In this document: positions 26,495 to 34,757 of the stretch, in pieces | How the letters are laid out: each line of letters starts with the position of its first letter | Numbering within the stretch: the first letter of the stretch is position 1 | From: JAJYSO01 sp964451785 | GTDB taxonomy: Bacteria; Bacteroidota; Bacteroidia; Flavobacteriales; Flavobacteriaceae | NCBI GenBank assembly: GCA_964451785.1 | Contig: CAYVJG010000018.1 | Location: 1-52,781 of the forward strand | Direction of reading: 5' to 3' | Length of the DNA: 52,781 bases | The notes under the pieces: generated by a model | Databases searched by the model: none | What the model saw: only the letters and a program-made list of their open reading frames with translations | What the model was told of the DNA's origin: nothing | Made by a program: the position numbers and the translations under genes

Positions 26495-27376
26495 ATGGCA
26501 CATAAATCAGGCTATGTCAATATTATAGGCAATCCTAACGTTGGCAAATCGACTTTAATGAACGCATTGGTAGGCGAGCGTTTGTCTATAATTACTTCAA
26601 AAGCACAAACTACCCGTCACCGCATTTTAGGTATTGTCAATGGCGATGATTTCCAAATGATGTTTAGTGACACTCCGGGAATCATTAAGCCCGCTTATGA
26701 GTTGCAAAGCTCAATGATGGAGTTTGTAGATTCGGCCTTTAAAGATGCAGATGTGTTGATTTATATGGTTGAACTAGGCGAAAAAGCCCTCAAAGATGAA
26801 AACTTTTTTGCGAAGATTAAAGCTGCTAAAGTGCCAGTAATGCTGTTGATTAACAAAATTGACAAAGGCGATCAGGAAGTTCTAGATGAACAAGTTGATT
26901 TTTGGAAAGAAAATGTACCTAATGCCGAAGTGTTTGCTATTTCTGCTTTAGAAAACTTTGGCGTAGAACAAGTGTTTAATCGCTTGCTAGAGCTTTTACC
27001 GGAAGGCCCAGCCTATTATCCTAAAGATGCTTTAACCGATAAACCGGAACGCTTTTTTGTCAATGAAAGTATCCGCGAAAAAATACTAAAACACTACAAA
27101 AAGGAAATTCCTTACAGCGTTGAAATCGAAACAGAGTCTTTTAAAGAAGACGAGGATATTATCCGTATTTCAAGTGTGATTATGGTGGAACGTGAATCGC
27201 AAAAAGGCATTATTATCGGTCATCGCGGCAGTGCTATTAAACGTGTAGGCACTGAAGCCCGCAAAGACTTAGAGGTGTTTTTTGACAAAAAAGTTCACCT
27301 TGAATTGTTTGTAAAAGTCAATAAAAATTGGCGCAATGACGACCGCCAGTTACGCCGATTTGGCTATAAAGATTAA
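26495..27376 (+). CDS. era: GTPase Era
   Basis: Essential GTPase that binds 16S rRNA and assists 30S maturation; 293 residues. G1 is GNPNVGKS (12-19), G2 includes AQTTRHRILG, G3 is DTPG (59-62) and G4 NKID (120-123); SALE is G5. The C-terminal KH domain has the GIIIGHRGSAIKRVGTEAR motif that contacts the 3' end of 16S rRNA. Its length fits the family. Its promoter seems to lie in the tyrS terminator. A clear terminator follows 25 bases downstream. Confidence 0.95.
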   Translation: MAHKSGYVNIIGNPNVGKSTLMNALVGERLSIITSKAQTTRHRILGIVNGDDFQMMFSDTPGIIKPAYELQSSMMEFVDSAFKDADVLIYMVELGEKALKDENFFAKIKAAKVPVMLLINKIDKGDQEVLDEQVDFWKENVPNAEVFAISALENFGVEQVFNRLLELLPEGPAYYPKDALTDKPERFFVNESIREKILKHYKKEIPYSVEIETESFKEDEDIIRISSVIMVERESQKGIIIGHRGSAIKRVGTEARKDLEVFFDKKVHLELFVKVNKNWRNDDRQLRRFGYKD

Positions 27377-27401
27377 TAGATTTTATGTGTATTAAAACGA
27401 T

Positions 27402-27430
27402 AAAAGACCCTAATTTAGGGTCTTTTTTAT
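27402..27430 (+). terminator. Rho-independent terminator of era
   Basis: AAAAGACCC/GGGTCTTTT with loop TAATTTA, then TTAT. The following bases 27431-27871 hold no gene I can support; the region is very AT-rich. Confidence 0.8.
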
Positions 27431-27871
27431 GGCTGTAAATGCAGCTTAGCTTCATTCTAAAAATGAAAGAATTTGATTTTTTAAGACAAACTTTTCTGTA
27501 GCAACATTGCCTATAAAGATGATTAAATCTCCAATTAACACAGGCGTGATTAAATACAGCCCTTCGTACGCTTTGATTTAGAAATAAAGATATCACAAAT
27601 AAATCACAATAGTTAATTATTGACTAATAAAAAGTAACATTATGTATATATTTAGTGTTTAAAACCCGAATAGATAGTAAGTTGTAAAATTTAGTCTTTT
27701 AAAATTTTACATAAAAAAATAAAAAATATAACCAGTTGTATTTTTATCGGGCTTGAAGTTTGCTACTGCTGATTTGAATTAGAGCTACTTTTTGAGGGAA
27801 TAGTAAAAAAACCTGTTAATTTCACGCAACCTTTTAAAGAATAATACATCTACTAAATAAATGCTTGAACA

Positions 27872-28318
27872 ATGAAATCTATTTTTAAAATTTTAATGCT
27901 TTGCTTGCTCGTTACGGCTGTTGTGAGCTGTAGTTTAGATGACGATGGCGGCACAAATTTTGTGTATAAACTCACCCCTATTACGGCTGTAGAAATGCCA
28001 GACACAGTGGTGCGTGGTCAAAATTATGACATTAAAGTCAGCTTTGAACGCCCGTCAGAATGTTATCTGTTTTCAGGATTTAACTTTACTAAAAACAATA
28101 ACGAACGCGTGGTTGGCGCGGTGAGTACTGTTATTGGTGATCGCGATTCATGTGTGCCTTATGACAGTGTGCACATCCAAACAGAAACCTTAAAATTTAT
28201 GGTAGTGCGCTCTGATTATTATGTGTTTAAATTCTGGAAAGGAGTCGATTCAATAGGGCAGCCTGAATATATAACTGACACCATTATCGTTTCAAACAGC
28301 GAAATAGGTCCCCATTAA
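27872..28318 (+). CDS. Lipoprotein of unknown function, first gene of an ECF sigma operon
   Basis: A 148-residue lipoprotein with signal MKSIFKILMLCLLVTAVVSC (lipid Cys20) and an acidic +2 region (SLDDDGG). The mature part looks like a small Ig-like or beta-sandwich domain: AVEMPDTVVRGQNYDIKVSF, then FSGFNFTKNNNERVV and the C-terminal KFMVVRSDYYVFKFWKG. Two further cysteines (in SECYLF and DSCVPY) may form a disulphide. I recognise no named family with certainty. The sigma factor gene starts two bases after its stop, so the lipoprotein is probably regulated with or senses signals for that system. Confidence 0.75.
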   Translation: MKSIFKILMLCLLVTAVVSCSLDDDGGTNFVYKLTPITAVEMPDTVVRGQNYDIKVSFERPSECYLFSGFNFTKNNNERVVGAVSTVIGDRDSCVPYDSVHIQTETLKFMVVRSDYYVFKFWKGVDSIGQPEYITDTIIVSNSEIGPH

Positions 28319-28320
28319 CA

Positions 28321-28869
28321 TTGCGCGTAAAAAAGCTCATAAAACGCTGTGTAAAACAGGATATTAAGGCGCAAGAAGAACTTTACCGTTTTTTTGCGCC
28401 AAAATTGTTTGCGGTGAGCTTAAAGTATTCGCGAAATTATCAAGAAGCTGAAGATAATTTACACGAAGCTTTTATTATAATTTTTAAAAAGGTTGATCAA
28501 TTTAATCACAAAGGTTCTTTTGAAGGTTGGCTAAAACGCATCGTTATCAATACGGCTTTACAAACATATCGTCAGCAAAATATGTTTCAGATTATTGATG
28601 AAGAAGCCATTGAAGAGCGCGAGCAAGTGCAGGTGAGCGAAGAGGATTTGTCTTTAGACGATTTGTTGAATCTAATTCAAACGCTTCCCGACCGTTACCG
28701 AATGGTGTTTAACCTATATGTGCTTGATGGATACAGTCATCAAGAAATAACTGAGCAACTCAATATTTCTGAAGGCACATCAAAATCAAACTTGTCAAGA
28801 GCACGAAAATTACTTAAAAAAAAATTGGAGGCTAAAGCGACTCCGGTTGTCAAACATAGTGTAAGATGA
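28321..28869 (+). CDS. RNA polymerase ECF-type sigma-70 factor
   Basis: A 182-residue sigma factor. Region 2 runs through ELYRFFAPKLFAVSLKYSRN and the acidic AEDNLHEAFIIIFKKV, with FEGWLKRIVINTAL at 2.4; region 4 contains LPDRYRMVFNLYVLDGYSHQ followed by the HTH EITEQLNISEGTSKSNLSRA. The start is a TTG two bases after the lipoprotein stop; no ATG exists upstream in frame that would keep region 2 intact. Its stop overlaps the next start by four bases (ATGA). The next gene has the layout of a membrane anti-sigma, so the factor is probably held at the membrane until an envelope signal arrives. Confidence 0.92.
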   Translation: MRVKKLIKRCVKQDIKAQEELYRFFAPKLFAVSLKYSRNYQEAEDNLHEAFIIIFKKVDQFNHKGSFEGWLKRIVINTALQTYRQQNMFQIIDEEAIEEREQVQVSEEDLSLDDLLNLIQTLPDRYRMVFNLYVLDGYSHQEITEQLNISEGTSKSNLSRARKLLKKKLEAKATPVVKHSVR

Positions 28870-30368
28870 AACACAATAAAGATATAGATCGGCTGTTTCA
28901 GGAAAAGTTTAAAGACTTTGAAAAAAACCCACGCGAAGAGGTTTGGTGTGGTATTAAGCGCGATTTACAAAAACGCAAAACCCGCGTCATTCCACTGTGG
29001 CTAAAACTATCAGGTGCCGCCGCCATCTTAGCGCTAGCCTTGCTGGTAGGGAAATCTATGTTCTTTAGCGATTTGTCTCCTGTAGAAGGCGACATCAATT
29101 CTAAATTGACGGTCTCTCCCTTAGTAAGTCCATCAAATGATTCATCTGTTGACAATACTTCTGCTAAACCTTCAGCAACTATTAATGCTGCTGCAGACGA
29201 TTCAACAGCCTCGTTCGAATCACAGACAATTACTCCTTCAACTGCATTAGCATCATCACAAAATAAAGCCTCTGAAAAAACAACTACTTCTACTGCGGAT
29301 TCAGCAAATTCTACTGCTGTAAAGGCAACTTCAGCTATTACACAGACTGTGGTTACAACTGAAAAATCAACAACGCACAACAACAGCATAATACCAGATA
29401 AAAAAGCTGTAAAAACACCGCCTAATCACTTCTTAAAATCACCTGACAAACAAGAGGTCTCTACGGGATTAGCCGTGAATAATCAAGAGGCGAATGCAAT
29501 AGCTGATACGTTAAAACGCGCGGTTAAAACGGCAAAAATTGTTCAAGACGAAACGCTAAATAAAGAGACCGCTGAAGAATCAAAACCTTCTCTTTTTGAT
29601 GAAATAGCCGCCCAAAAAGCTCTAGCTGCAACCACCACTTCAGAACAAGACAATTCAGGTCGCTTGAGTATTCGCCCCAATGTAGCGCCTATTTTTTATG
29701 GAAGCCTAGATGGCGGAAGCGCTGTGGATCCCAAATTTGCCAATAACAGCGTGCAAAGTGAAGTGACCATGGCTTATGGTATTGACGTGGCTTACGCGGT
29801 CTCTAAACGCTTTAAAGTGCGTGCCGGAGTAAGTCGAGTCAATATGAGCTACAGTACACAAGACATTGCCTTTTCATCAGCCCCTCAGGCTGCCACTTTA
29901 ATGGGCGTTAAACACAACAAAAACATTCAAAATATGGTTGTGGTACAAGGTGTGGTAGCGCGTCAACACGAAACAAAATACGAAACCAATGCGATAGCGC
30001 CTTATACAACGGGTGAACTCAACCAGCAAATGGAATATATTGAAGTGCCGGTTGAAGTAGAATATGCCTTACTCAACGAGCGTTTTGGCATTAACCTTAT
30101 CGGCGGGGTGAGTACGTTATTTCTCAGTGATGATCACGTGCAAATTAACTCGCAATTTGGAAAGACTTCATTGGGAGAATCGTCAAATATTAACAACGTT
30201 AGTTTTACAACTAATATAGGTTTAGGCTTTGATTACGATATCAATAAGACTTTAAATTTTAATATCGAACCTATGTTTAAATATCAGTTAGATGCGTTTA
30301 GTGGCGCTACAGGTAATTTTAAACCTTACTATTTTGGAATTTATACAGGCTTAGCCTTTAAATTTTAA
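28866..30368 (+). CDS. Anti-sigma-like inner-membrane segment fused to an outer-membrane beta-barrel
   Basis: A 500-residue protein in three parts. Residues 1-40 are a cytoplasmic, charged helix pair (MKHNKDIDRLFQEKFKDFEK) like anti-sigma N-termini. Residues 42-68 are a single TM (LWLKLSGAAAILALALLVGK). Residues 70-265 are a long Ser/Thr/Ala-rich linker, enough to cross the periplasm. Residues 270-500 look like a porin-type barrel: VTMAYGIDVAYAVSKRFKVR, YIEVPVEVEYALLNERFGIN and the final YYFGIYTGLAFKF with terminal Phe. Proteins of this design recur next to ECF sigma genes in Flavobacteriia. The sigma-binding role is inference from position and architecture. Its stop shares TTAA with the convergent plsC. 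Confidence 0.75.
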   Translation: MKHNKDIDRLFQEKFKDFEKNPREEVWCGIKRDLQKRKTRVIPLWLKLSGAAAILALALLVGKSMFFSDLSPVEGDINSKLTVSPLVSPSNDSSVDNTSAKPSATINAAADDSTASFESQTITPSTALASSQNKASEKTTTSTADSANSTAVKATSAITQTVVTTEKSTTHNNSIIPDKKAVKTPPNHFLKSPDKQEVSTGLAVNNQEANAIADTLKRAVKTAKIVQDETLNKETAEESKPSLFDEIAAQKALAATTTSEQDNSGRLSIRPNVAPIFYGSLDGGSAVDPKFANNSVQSEVTMAYGIDVAYAVSKRFKVRAGVSRVNMSYSTQDIAFSSAPQAATLMGVKHNKNIQNMVVVQGVVARQHETKYETNAIAPYTTGELNQQMEYIEVPVEVEYALLNERFGINLIGGVSTLFLSDDHVQINSQFGKTSLGESSNINNVSFTTNIGLGFDYDINKTLNFNIEPMFKYQLDAFSGATGNFKPYYFGIYTGLAFKF

Positions 30369-31108
30369 AAATCAGGATGCTCCAGTTCGTAAAGCATCAG
30401 CGCTCTGACTTTGTCGCGCAATTCGGCTTTATCTTTATGGCTGTCCATACCTTTTGTCGAAATAGGGGGCAATAGTTTTACCCGTAATGGACCGGGCATT
30501 GAGGTGCCAAAATCATAGGGAAAACGCCTTTTATTGTCGTAAAAAATAAGTGGCACCACAGGAATTTGGTGATCAATAGCCATCCTAAAAGGGCCGTCTT
30601 TAAATTTGTCTAAAAGCAAATGATGGTCTTTAGGCACGCCGCCTTCAGGAAATAAACACACACTGTTACCTTGTTTAATCCGGCGTTGAGCTTGGTTAAA
30701 AACCGCATTGCGACTGCGTATATTGCTGCGATCAACCAAAATAGAAGAGCGCTTGTAGAAAAATCCAAATAGAGGAAGCTTAGCTAATTCTTTTTTGCCG
30801 ACAAAAACAAAAGGATTTCGCACTGAGCAATACATCAACATGATGTCTGTCATGGAAGTGTGATTAGCTACCAAAATATAACTCTTCCCCTTTTCTAGCT
30901 TTTTAATACGCTTGACAATAGGGCGTAATCCCATGCCGTAAATGATGATGCTACCCCAAATTCGGGCAACGACATAAAACTTGTCATAATCACGCTCTCT
31001 TATTGTAAAAATAAATAAGAACGGAAATAAGACCACAGTAGCTAGAGCTACCATAATGTAAAACCAGAGCCTGTATAAGGCGATGAGAAGCTTTGTAAAC
31101 ACATTCAT
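30365..31108 (-). CDS. plsC: 1-acyl-sn-glycerol-3-phosphate acyltransferase
   Basis: Membrane enzyme making phosphatidic acid from lysophosphatidate; 247 residues. The N-terminal hydrophobic segment (LWFYIMVALATVVLFPFLFIF) anchors it. The catalytic H-x4-D is His83/Asp88 in ANHTSMTDIM, the substrate-binding FPEGGVPKD follows and VPLIFYDNK is block IV. The long basic segment between is as usual. It converges with the anti-sigma/barrel gene, with the four bases TTAA used by both stop codons. It is probably monocistronic, with trpS divergent 66 bp upstream. Confidence 0.92.
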   Translation of the reverse strand: MNVFTKLLIALYRLWFYIMVALATVVLFPFLFIFTIRERDYDKFYVVARIWGSIIIYGMGLRPIVKRIKKLEKGKSYILVANHTSMTDIMLMYCSVRNPFVFVGKKELAKLPLFGFFYKRSSILVDRSNIRSRNAVFNQAQRRIKQGNSVCLFPEGGVPKDHHLLLDKFKDGPFRMAIDHQIPVVPLIFYDNKRRFPYDFGTSMPGPLRVKLLPPISTKGMDSHKDKAELRDKVRALMLYELEHPDF

Positions 31109-31174
31109 AGTTCAAAAATAATAATTTCTGTTGAGTGGTTTCCACAAAAAAATTACCTTTACACAAAAAAAGTT

Positions 31175-32143
31175 ATGGCACGTATATTGACTGGTGTTCA
31201 AAGTACCGGAGTTCCTCATCTGGGCAATTTGTTGGGCGCTATTATTCCCGCCATTGAGATGGCCAATGCTTCAAATGACGACTCGTTTTTATTTATTGCA
31301 AACTTACACACTTTAACGCAGATTAAAGATGCAGAAACGCTAAGAGAAAACACCTATGCTGTAGCCGCTACTTGGTTGGCTTTTGGCTTAGATACTGATA
31401 AAACCGTTTTCTATCGCCAAAGCGATGTGCCACAAACTACTGAGCTAACTTGGTACCTCAACTGTTTTTTCCCTTACCAACGCTTAACCTTAGCACATTC
31501 ATTTAAAGATAAAGCTGATCGTCTAGCTGATGTCAATGCCGGTTTGTTTGACTACCCTATTTTGATGGCTGCCGATATCTTGCTCTACGACGCTAATTTT
31601 GTGCCGGTAGGAAGAGATCAATTACAGCACATCGAAATTACGCGCGATGTCGCTTCGCGTTTTCACAATCAATTTGGCGAAACCTTTGTCTTACCTGAAT
31701 CACGTGTGGTTGAGCACGTTAAAGTGATTCCGGGTACAGACGGCGAAAAAATGAGCAAATCGCGTAATAACTTTATCAATATCTTTCAATCTGATAAAAA
31801 AATGCGCAAACAAGTGATGAGTATTCAAACTGATAGTACACCACTTGAAGAGCCTAAAAATCCAGATACTTGCAACGTATTTAATATTTATAAACTCCTA
31901 GCTACACCTGAGCAAACAGCCGATATGCGTCAAAAATACGAAGCCGGTGGCTTTGGATATGGGCATGCTAAAACAGCACTTTATGAGTTGATTAAAGAAA
32001 AATATACCGTACAACGCGAAAAATTTGAGTACTTTATGAACCATAAAGATGAAATTGACCAAGCTTTAGCGAAAGGCGCCGAAAAAGCGGCTAAAGTGGC
32101 CGACGCTACTTTAAAACGCGTTCGTGAAAAACTAGGCTATTAG
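31175..32143 (+). CDS. trpS: Tryptophan--tRNA ligase
   Basis: Class I synthetase charging tRNA-Trp; 322 residues, the short bacterial type. The HIGH-type motif is PHLGN (residues 14-18), the tryptophan pocket includes YPILMAADILLYDANFVPVG, RDQLQHIEITRDVA binds the adenylate, and KMSKS is at residues 192-196. Start MARILTGVQSTGV is conserved. A TACCTTTA sequence about 20 bases upstream is one base from the -7 consensus. A HIT-family gene follows after 42 bp and may be co-transcribed. Confidence 0.95.
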   Translation: MARILTGVQSTGVPHLGNLLGAIIPAIEMANASNDDSFLFIANLHTLTQIKDAETLRENTYAVAATWLAFGLDTDKTVFYRQSDVPQTTELTWYLNCFFPYQRLTLAHSFKDKADRLADVNAGLFDYPILMAADILLYDANFVPVGRDQLQHIEITRDVASRFHNQFGETFVLPESRVVEHVKVIPGTDGEKMSKSRNNFINIFQSDKKMRKQVMSIQTDSTPLEEPKNPDTCNVFNIYKLLATPEQTADMRQKYEAGGFGYGHAKTALYELIKEKYTVQREKFEYFMNHKDEIDQALAKGAEKAAKVADATLKRVREKLGY

Positions 32144-32185
32144 GCTTAAAAATAAACCGTATTTTTAAATCAAAATAACAATCTT

Positions 32186-32575
32186 ATGGCATCTATATTC
32201 ACAAAAATTATAAGTGGTGAATTACCAGCTTATAAAATCACTGAAACCGATAAATTTCTCGCATTCTTAGATATTCGTCCCAATACCAAAGGACACACCT
32301 TGTGCATTCCTAAAGAAGAAATCGATAAAATTTGGGATTTAGACCACCAAACCTATATGGAATTGATGGATTTTTCACGCCAAGTAGCCCTTGCCATTGA
32401 AAAGGTCATTCCTTGTAAGCGCGTAGGCATGTCAGTGGTTGGCTTAGAGGTACCCCATGTGCACGTGCACCTCATTCCTCTAAATGAAATGAAAGATACC
32501 GATTTTAAGCAATTTACTGAATTGACTGACGAAGAGTTTAAAGCTACCGCTCAAGCTATTGCTGAAGCGCTGTAA
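32186..32575 (+). CDS. HIT-family nucleotide-binding protein
   Basis: A 129-residue histidine-triad protein (HinT-like). The triad HVHVHLIPL gives His91, His93 and His95, with His95 expected to be the nucleophile. The N-terminal SIFTKIISGELPAYKITETD and FLDIRPNTKGHTLCIPK are typical of bacterial HinT. These enzymes hydrolyse AMP-lysine and related nucleoside phosphoramidates; the in vivo substrate here is unknown. It follows trpS by 42 bp and ends at a terminator shared with the convergent AraC gene. Confidence 0.9.
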   Translation: MASIFTKIISGELPAYKITETDKFLAFLDIRPNTKGHTLCIPKEEIDKIWDLDHQTYMELMDFSRQVALAIEKVIPCKRVGMSVVGLEVPHVHVHLIPLNEMKDTDFKQFTELTDEEFKATAQAIAEAL

Positions 32576-32600
32576 GCTTGATAATTTCGGATTAAAATGT

Positions 32601-32630
32601 AAAGCCAGATTTGTTATAAATCTGGCTTTT
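32601..32630. terminator. Bidirectional terminator between HIT and AraC genes
   Basis: AAAGCCAGATTT/AAATCTGGCTTT is a perfect 12-bp stem with a five-base loop. It overlaps the stop codon of the reverse-strand AraC gene. Confidence 0.85.
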
Positions 32631-33399
32631 AAGTCTTTAAGAAAGTGGATGGCCGTTTCCCTATCAATTTGATAAACTGATTGCTAAACGACTCTGTGCT
32701 GGTATAGCCCACTTTGCTAGCTACTTCTTTGACTGAATAATGCCCTTGCACAAGCAGTTCTATAGATTTGATGATTTTGGCTAATTGGATGTATTGCGCT
32801 AACGTCATCCCTAAATCCGATTTGAATTTTCGTTCGAGTGTGCGCAGACTAAACGGATAGAGATTAGCTAGGTCTTTTATTTTGATAGAATTTGATAAAT
32901 TTAAATTGAGCTGCTCCACTAAAGGCAATAACTCTGAGTCCTGAGGATAAGGCAGTTGAAGGGGAATGCCGAATTTTTTGAACGCAGGAAGTTCTAACAA
33001 AATTGCTTTTAAAAACGCTTGCTCAGCGGGATTGTTTTTTTCATTTAAAGACCATTTTTTGGTATAAAGAAGCATTTCTCGAAGCACAGTAGGCGCCGAA
33101 AATAAATGTAATCGGTCATAAAAATTACCGCGTTTTTTAGGCGCGTAAAACAAGGTCCATAGCGACACAAATTCTGCAGAAGAAGTCGTTTTGTGTAGCC
33201 AATTGCTCGGCACCCACGCGGCGTGATTAGCCGGCAGTAAATACCTGTTTGTCGTTGTATGTAAATATTGATAGCCTTCTGCAACAAATAGTAATTGCGC
33301 TTTTTGGTGTTGATGAAATTTGTTGTCGTGTTTCCACGATTGAGAATGCCACACAAAACTTTCTTTTTTAAAATCATCAACCAATTTAACGCTATCCAT
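32629..33399 (-). CDS. AraC-family transcriptional regulator
   Basis: A 256-residue regulator with an N-terminal cupin-like sensing domain (WHSQSWKHDNKFHQHQKAQL, typical of the AraC_binding family) and a C-terminal double HTH. The first helix pair lies in IKIKDLANLYPFSLRTLERK and the second in SVKEVASKVGYTSTESFSNQ, followed by GKRPSTFLK. The gene is divergent from a CynX/NimT-type transporter, and a 9-bp palindrome lies between them, so it most likely controls that transporter. NimR/NimT in E. coli has the same gene pairing, but the ligand here cannot be read. Confidence 0.9.
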   Translation of the reverse strand: MDSVKLVDDFKKESFVWHSQSWKHDNKFHQHQKAQLLFVAEGYQYLHTTTNRYLLPANHAAWVPSNWLHKTTSSAEFVSLWTLFYAPKKRGNFYDRLHLFSAPTVLREMLLYTKKWSLNEKNNPAEQAFLKAILLELPAFKKFGIPLQLPYPQDSELLPLVEQLNLNLSNSIKIKDLANLYPFSLRTLERKFKSDLGMTLAQYIQLAKIIKSIELLVQGHYSVKEVASKVGYTSTESFSNQFIKLIGKRPSTFLKT

Positions 33400-33416
33400 T
33401 TTGTCGTTTTAAGTTA

Positions 33417-33443
33417 GAATTTTGACGAAGTTAATCAAAATTC
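33417..33443. promoter_or_regulatory. Palindrome, candidate operator for the AraC regulator
   Basis: GAATTTTGA (33417-33425) and TCAAAATTC (33435-33443) are perfect inverted arms around a nine-base spacer, seven bases upstream of the transporter -7 box. Confidence 0.55.
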
Positions 33444-33449
33444 CTATTG

Positions 33450-33457
33450 TATTTTTG
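33450..33457 (+). promoter_or_regulatory. TAnnTTTG -7 box of the CynX-type transporter
   Basis: TATTTTTG matches the consensus and lies 26 bases before the ATG at 33483. A TTTG at 33421-33424, inside the palindrome, could be the -33 element at a 25-base spacing. Confidence 0.5.
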
Positions 33458-33482
33458 CCGCTTCATAATTGATTGAAGAAGT

Positions 33483-34700
33483 ATGGCAGGAAGTATAAGT
33501 AGAAGTAGTCAGTCAGAATCAAATAAGCAAGGGGTTTTTTTAGCGTTGTTGGGGGTGATTTTTGTAGCGTCAAATCTTCGCGCACCATTGACGTCAGTAG
33601 GACCTGTAATAGACCAAATCAGTACGGCACTTTCGTTGTCTAATGCCAGCGCCGGAATGCTTACAACTATTCCACTCTTAGCGTTTGGAATTTTGTCGGG
33701 CGGTATTCCGCGTTTTTCTAAGCGTTGGGGCATGGAAATTGTCTTATTGTTTTCATTGTTGCTCCTCGCTTTTGGACTTTTAGTGCGGTCAGCAGCAAGC
33801 ATTTCGAGTTTATTTTTAGGTTCTATTTTGATAGGAACGGCGATAACCGTAGGAAATGTATTGATGCCGGCTTATATAAAAAAAATGTTCCCTAAACGTG
33901 TCGGAATGGTGATGGGAATTTATGCCGGCGCTATGAATTTGACAGCGGCTTTGGCGGCAGGATTTAGCATAAGTCTTGGCAAGTTGACCCATCTTGGGTG
34001 GCAAGGCGCTATAGGAGTTTGGGTTGTCTTAACTGCTGTTGCATTACTCATTTGGTTGCCTCAAGTAAAAAAAGGACGTTCAATTAAAGAAAACAGTTCT
34101 ACAGCATCATCCGAGTCTGCTCCAAAAGTAAACTTGTTTAAATCGCGTACGGCTTGGGCTGTAACTTTTTTTATGGGAATTCAATCGTTGTTGTTTTATG
34201 TGATGTCGGCTTGGTTGCCAAAGATGGCTCAAGACTGGGGCATGTCAACAGCACATTCAGGTTGGGTGCTATCTTATCTACAATTTGCTCAATTACCGAT
34301 GACTTTCCTAGGGGCAATAATCGCGACAAAAATGAAAAATCAACGTCTGCTAGGCGTGATAGTCGGGGCGTTATTTAGTTTAGGTTTTTTGGGGCTCATC
34401 TTATTTAAAGCACAATTTATTGTGTTGAGTTGTATTTTGATAGGTGTAGGTAGTGGCTTAGCTTTTAGTATCGCTATGATTTTCTTTGTGCTGCGAACAG
34501 CTCATACAGCACACGCTACTAAGTTGTCTGGAATGGCACAATCTATAGGCTATTTGGTGGCCGCAACAGGTCCTCCGATAGTTGGAGGTTTATACGATAA
34601 TTTTGGTTCGTGGACTCCCGGCTTAATCTTTTTGTTTGTCGGGTCAGTATTGTTAGTATATTTTGGTTGGGTGGCCGGAAAAAATACGACTATTTCATAA
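33483..34700 (+). CDS. MFS transporter, CynX/NimT family
   Basis: A 405-residue major-facilitator protein with twelve predicted TM segments. The first TM FLALLGVIFVASNLRAPLTS with its NLR-P motif and the following VGPVIDQIS are characteristic of the cyanate/2-nitroimidazole (CynX/NimT) group; a central cytoplasmic loop (QVKKGRSIKENSSTASSESA) separates the halves. Likely an inner-membrane exporter or importer of a small anion or aromatic compound; the actual substrate is not visible. It is divergently paired with an AraC regulator. A bidirectional terminator follows. Confidence 0.88.
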   Translation: MAGSISRSSQSESNKQGVFLALLGVIFVASNLRAPLTSVGPVIDQISTALSLSNASAGMLTTIPLLAFGILSGGIPRFSKRWGMEIVLLFSLLLLAFGLLVRSAASISSLFLGSILIGTAITVGNVLMPAYIKKMFPKRVGMVMGIYAGAMNLTAALAAGFSISLGKLTHLGWQGAIGVWVVLTAVALLIWLPQVKKGRSIKENSSTASSESAPKVNLFKSRTAWAVTFFMGIQSLLFYVMSAWLPKMAQDWGMSTAHSGWVLSYLQFAQLPMTFLGAIIATKMKNQRLLGVIVGALFSLGFLGLILFKAQFIVLSCILIGVGSGLAFSIAMIFFVLRTAHTAHATKLSGMAQSIGYLVAATGPPIVGGLYDNFGSWTPGLIFLFVGSVLLVYFGWVAGKNTTIS

Positions 34701-34704
34701 ATCA

Positions 34705-34737
34705 AAAAATCCCCGAACACTACATTCGGGGATTTTT
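34705..34737. terminator. Bidirectional terminator between MFS and crotonase genes
   Basis: AAAAATCCCCGAA/TTCGGGGATTTTT, a 13-bp stem with a seven-base loop between convergent genes. Confidence 0.85.
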
Positions 34738-34757
34738 GTTAAGCTATCCATAGGGTC

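Noticed and set aside
28898..29389. Reverse-strand open frame of 163 codons
   Set aside because: It is the antisense of the Ser/Thr/Ala-rich linker of the anti-sigma/barrel gene, with low-complexity composition and no family features.
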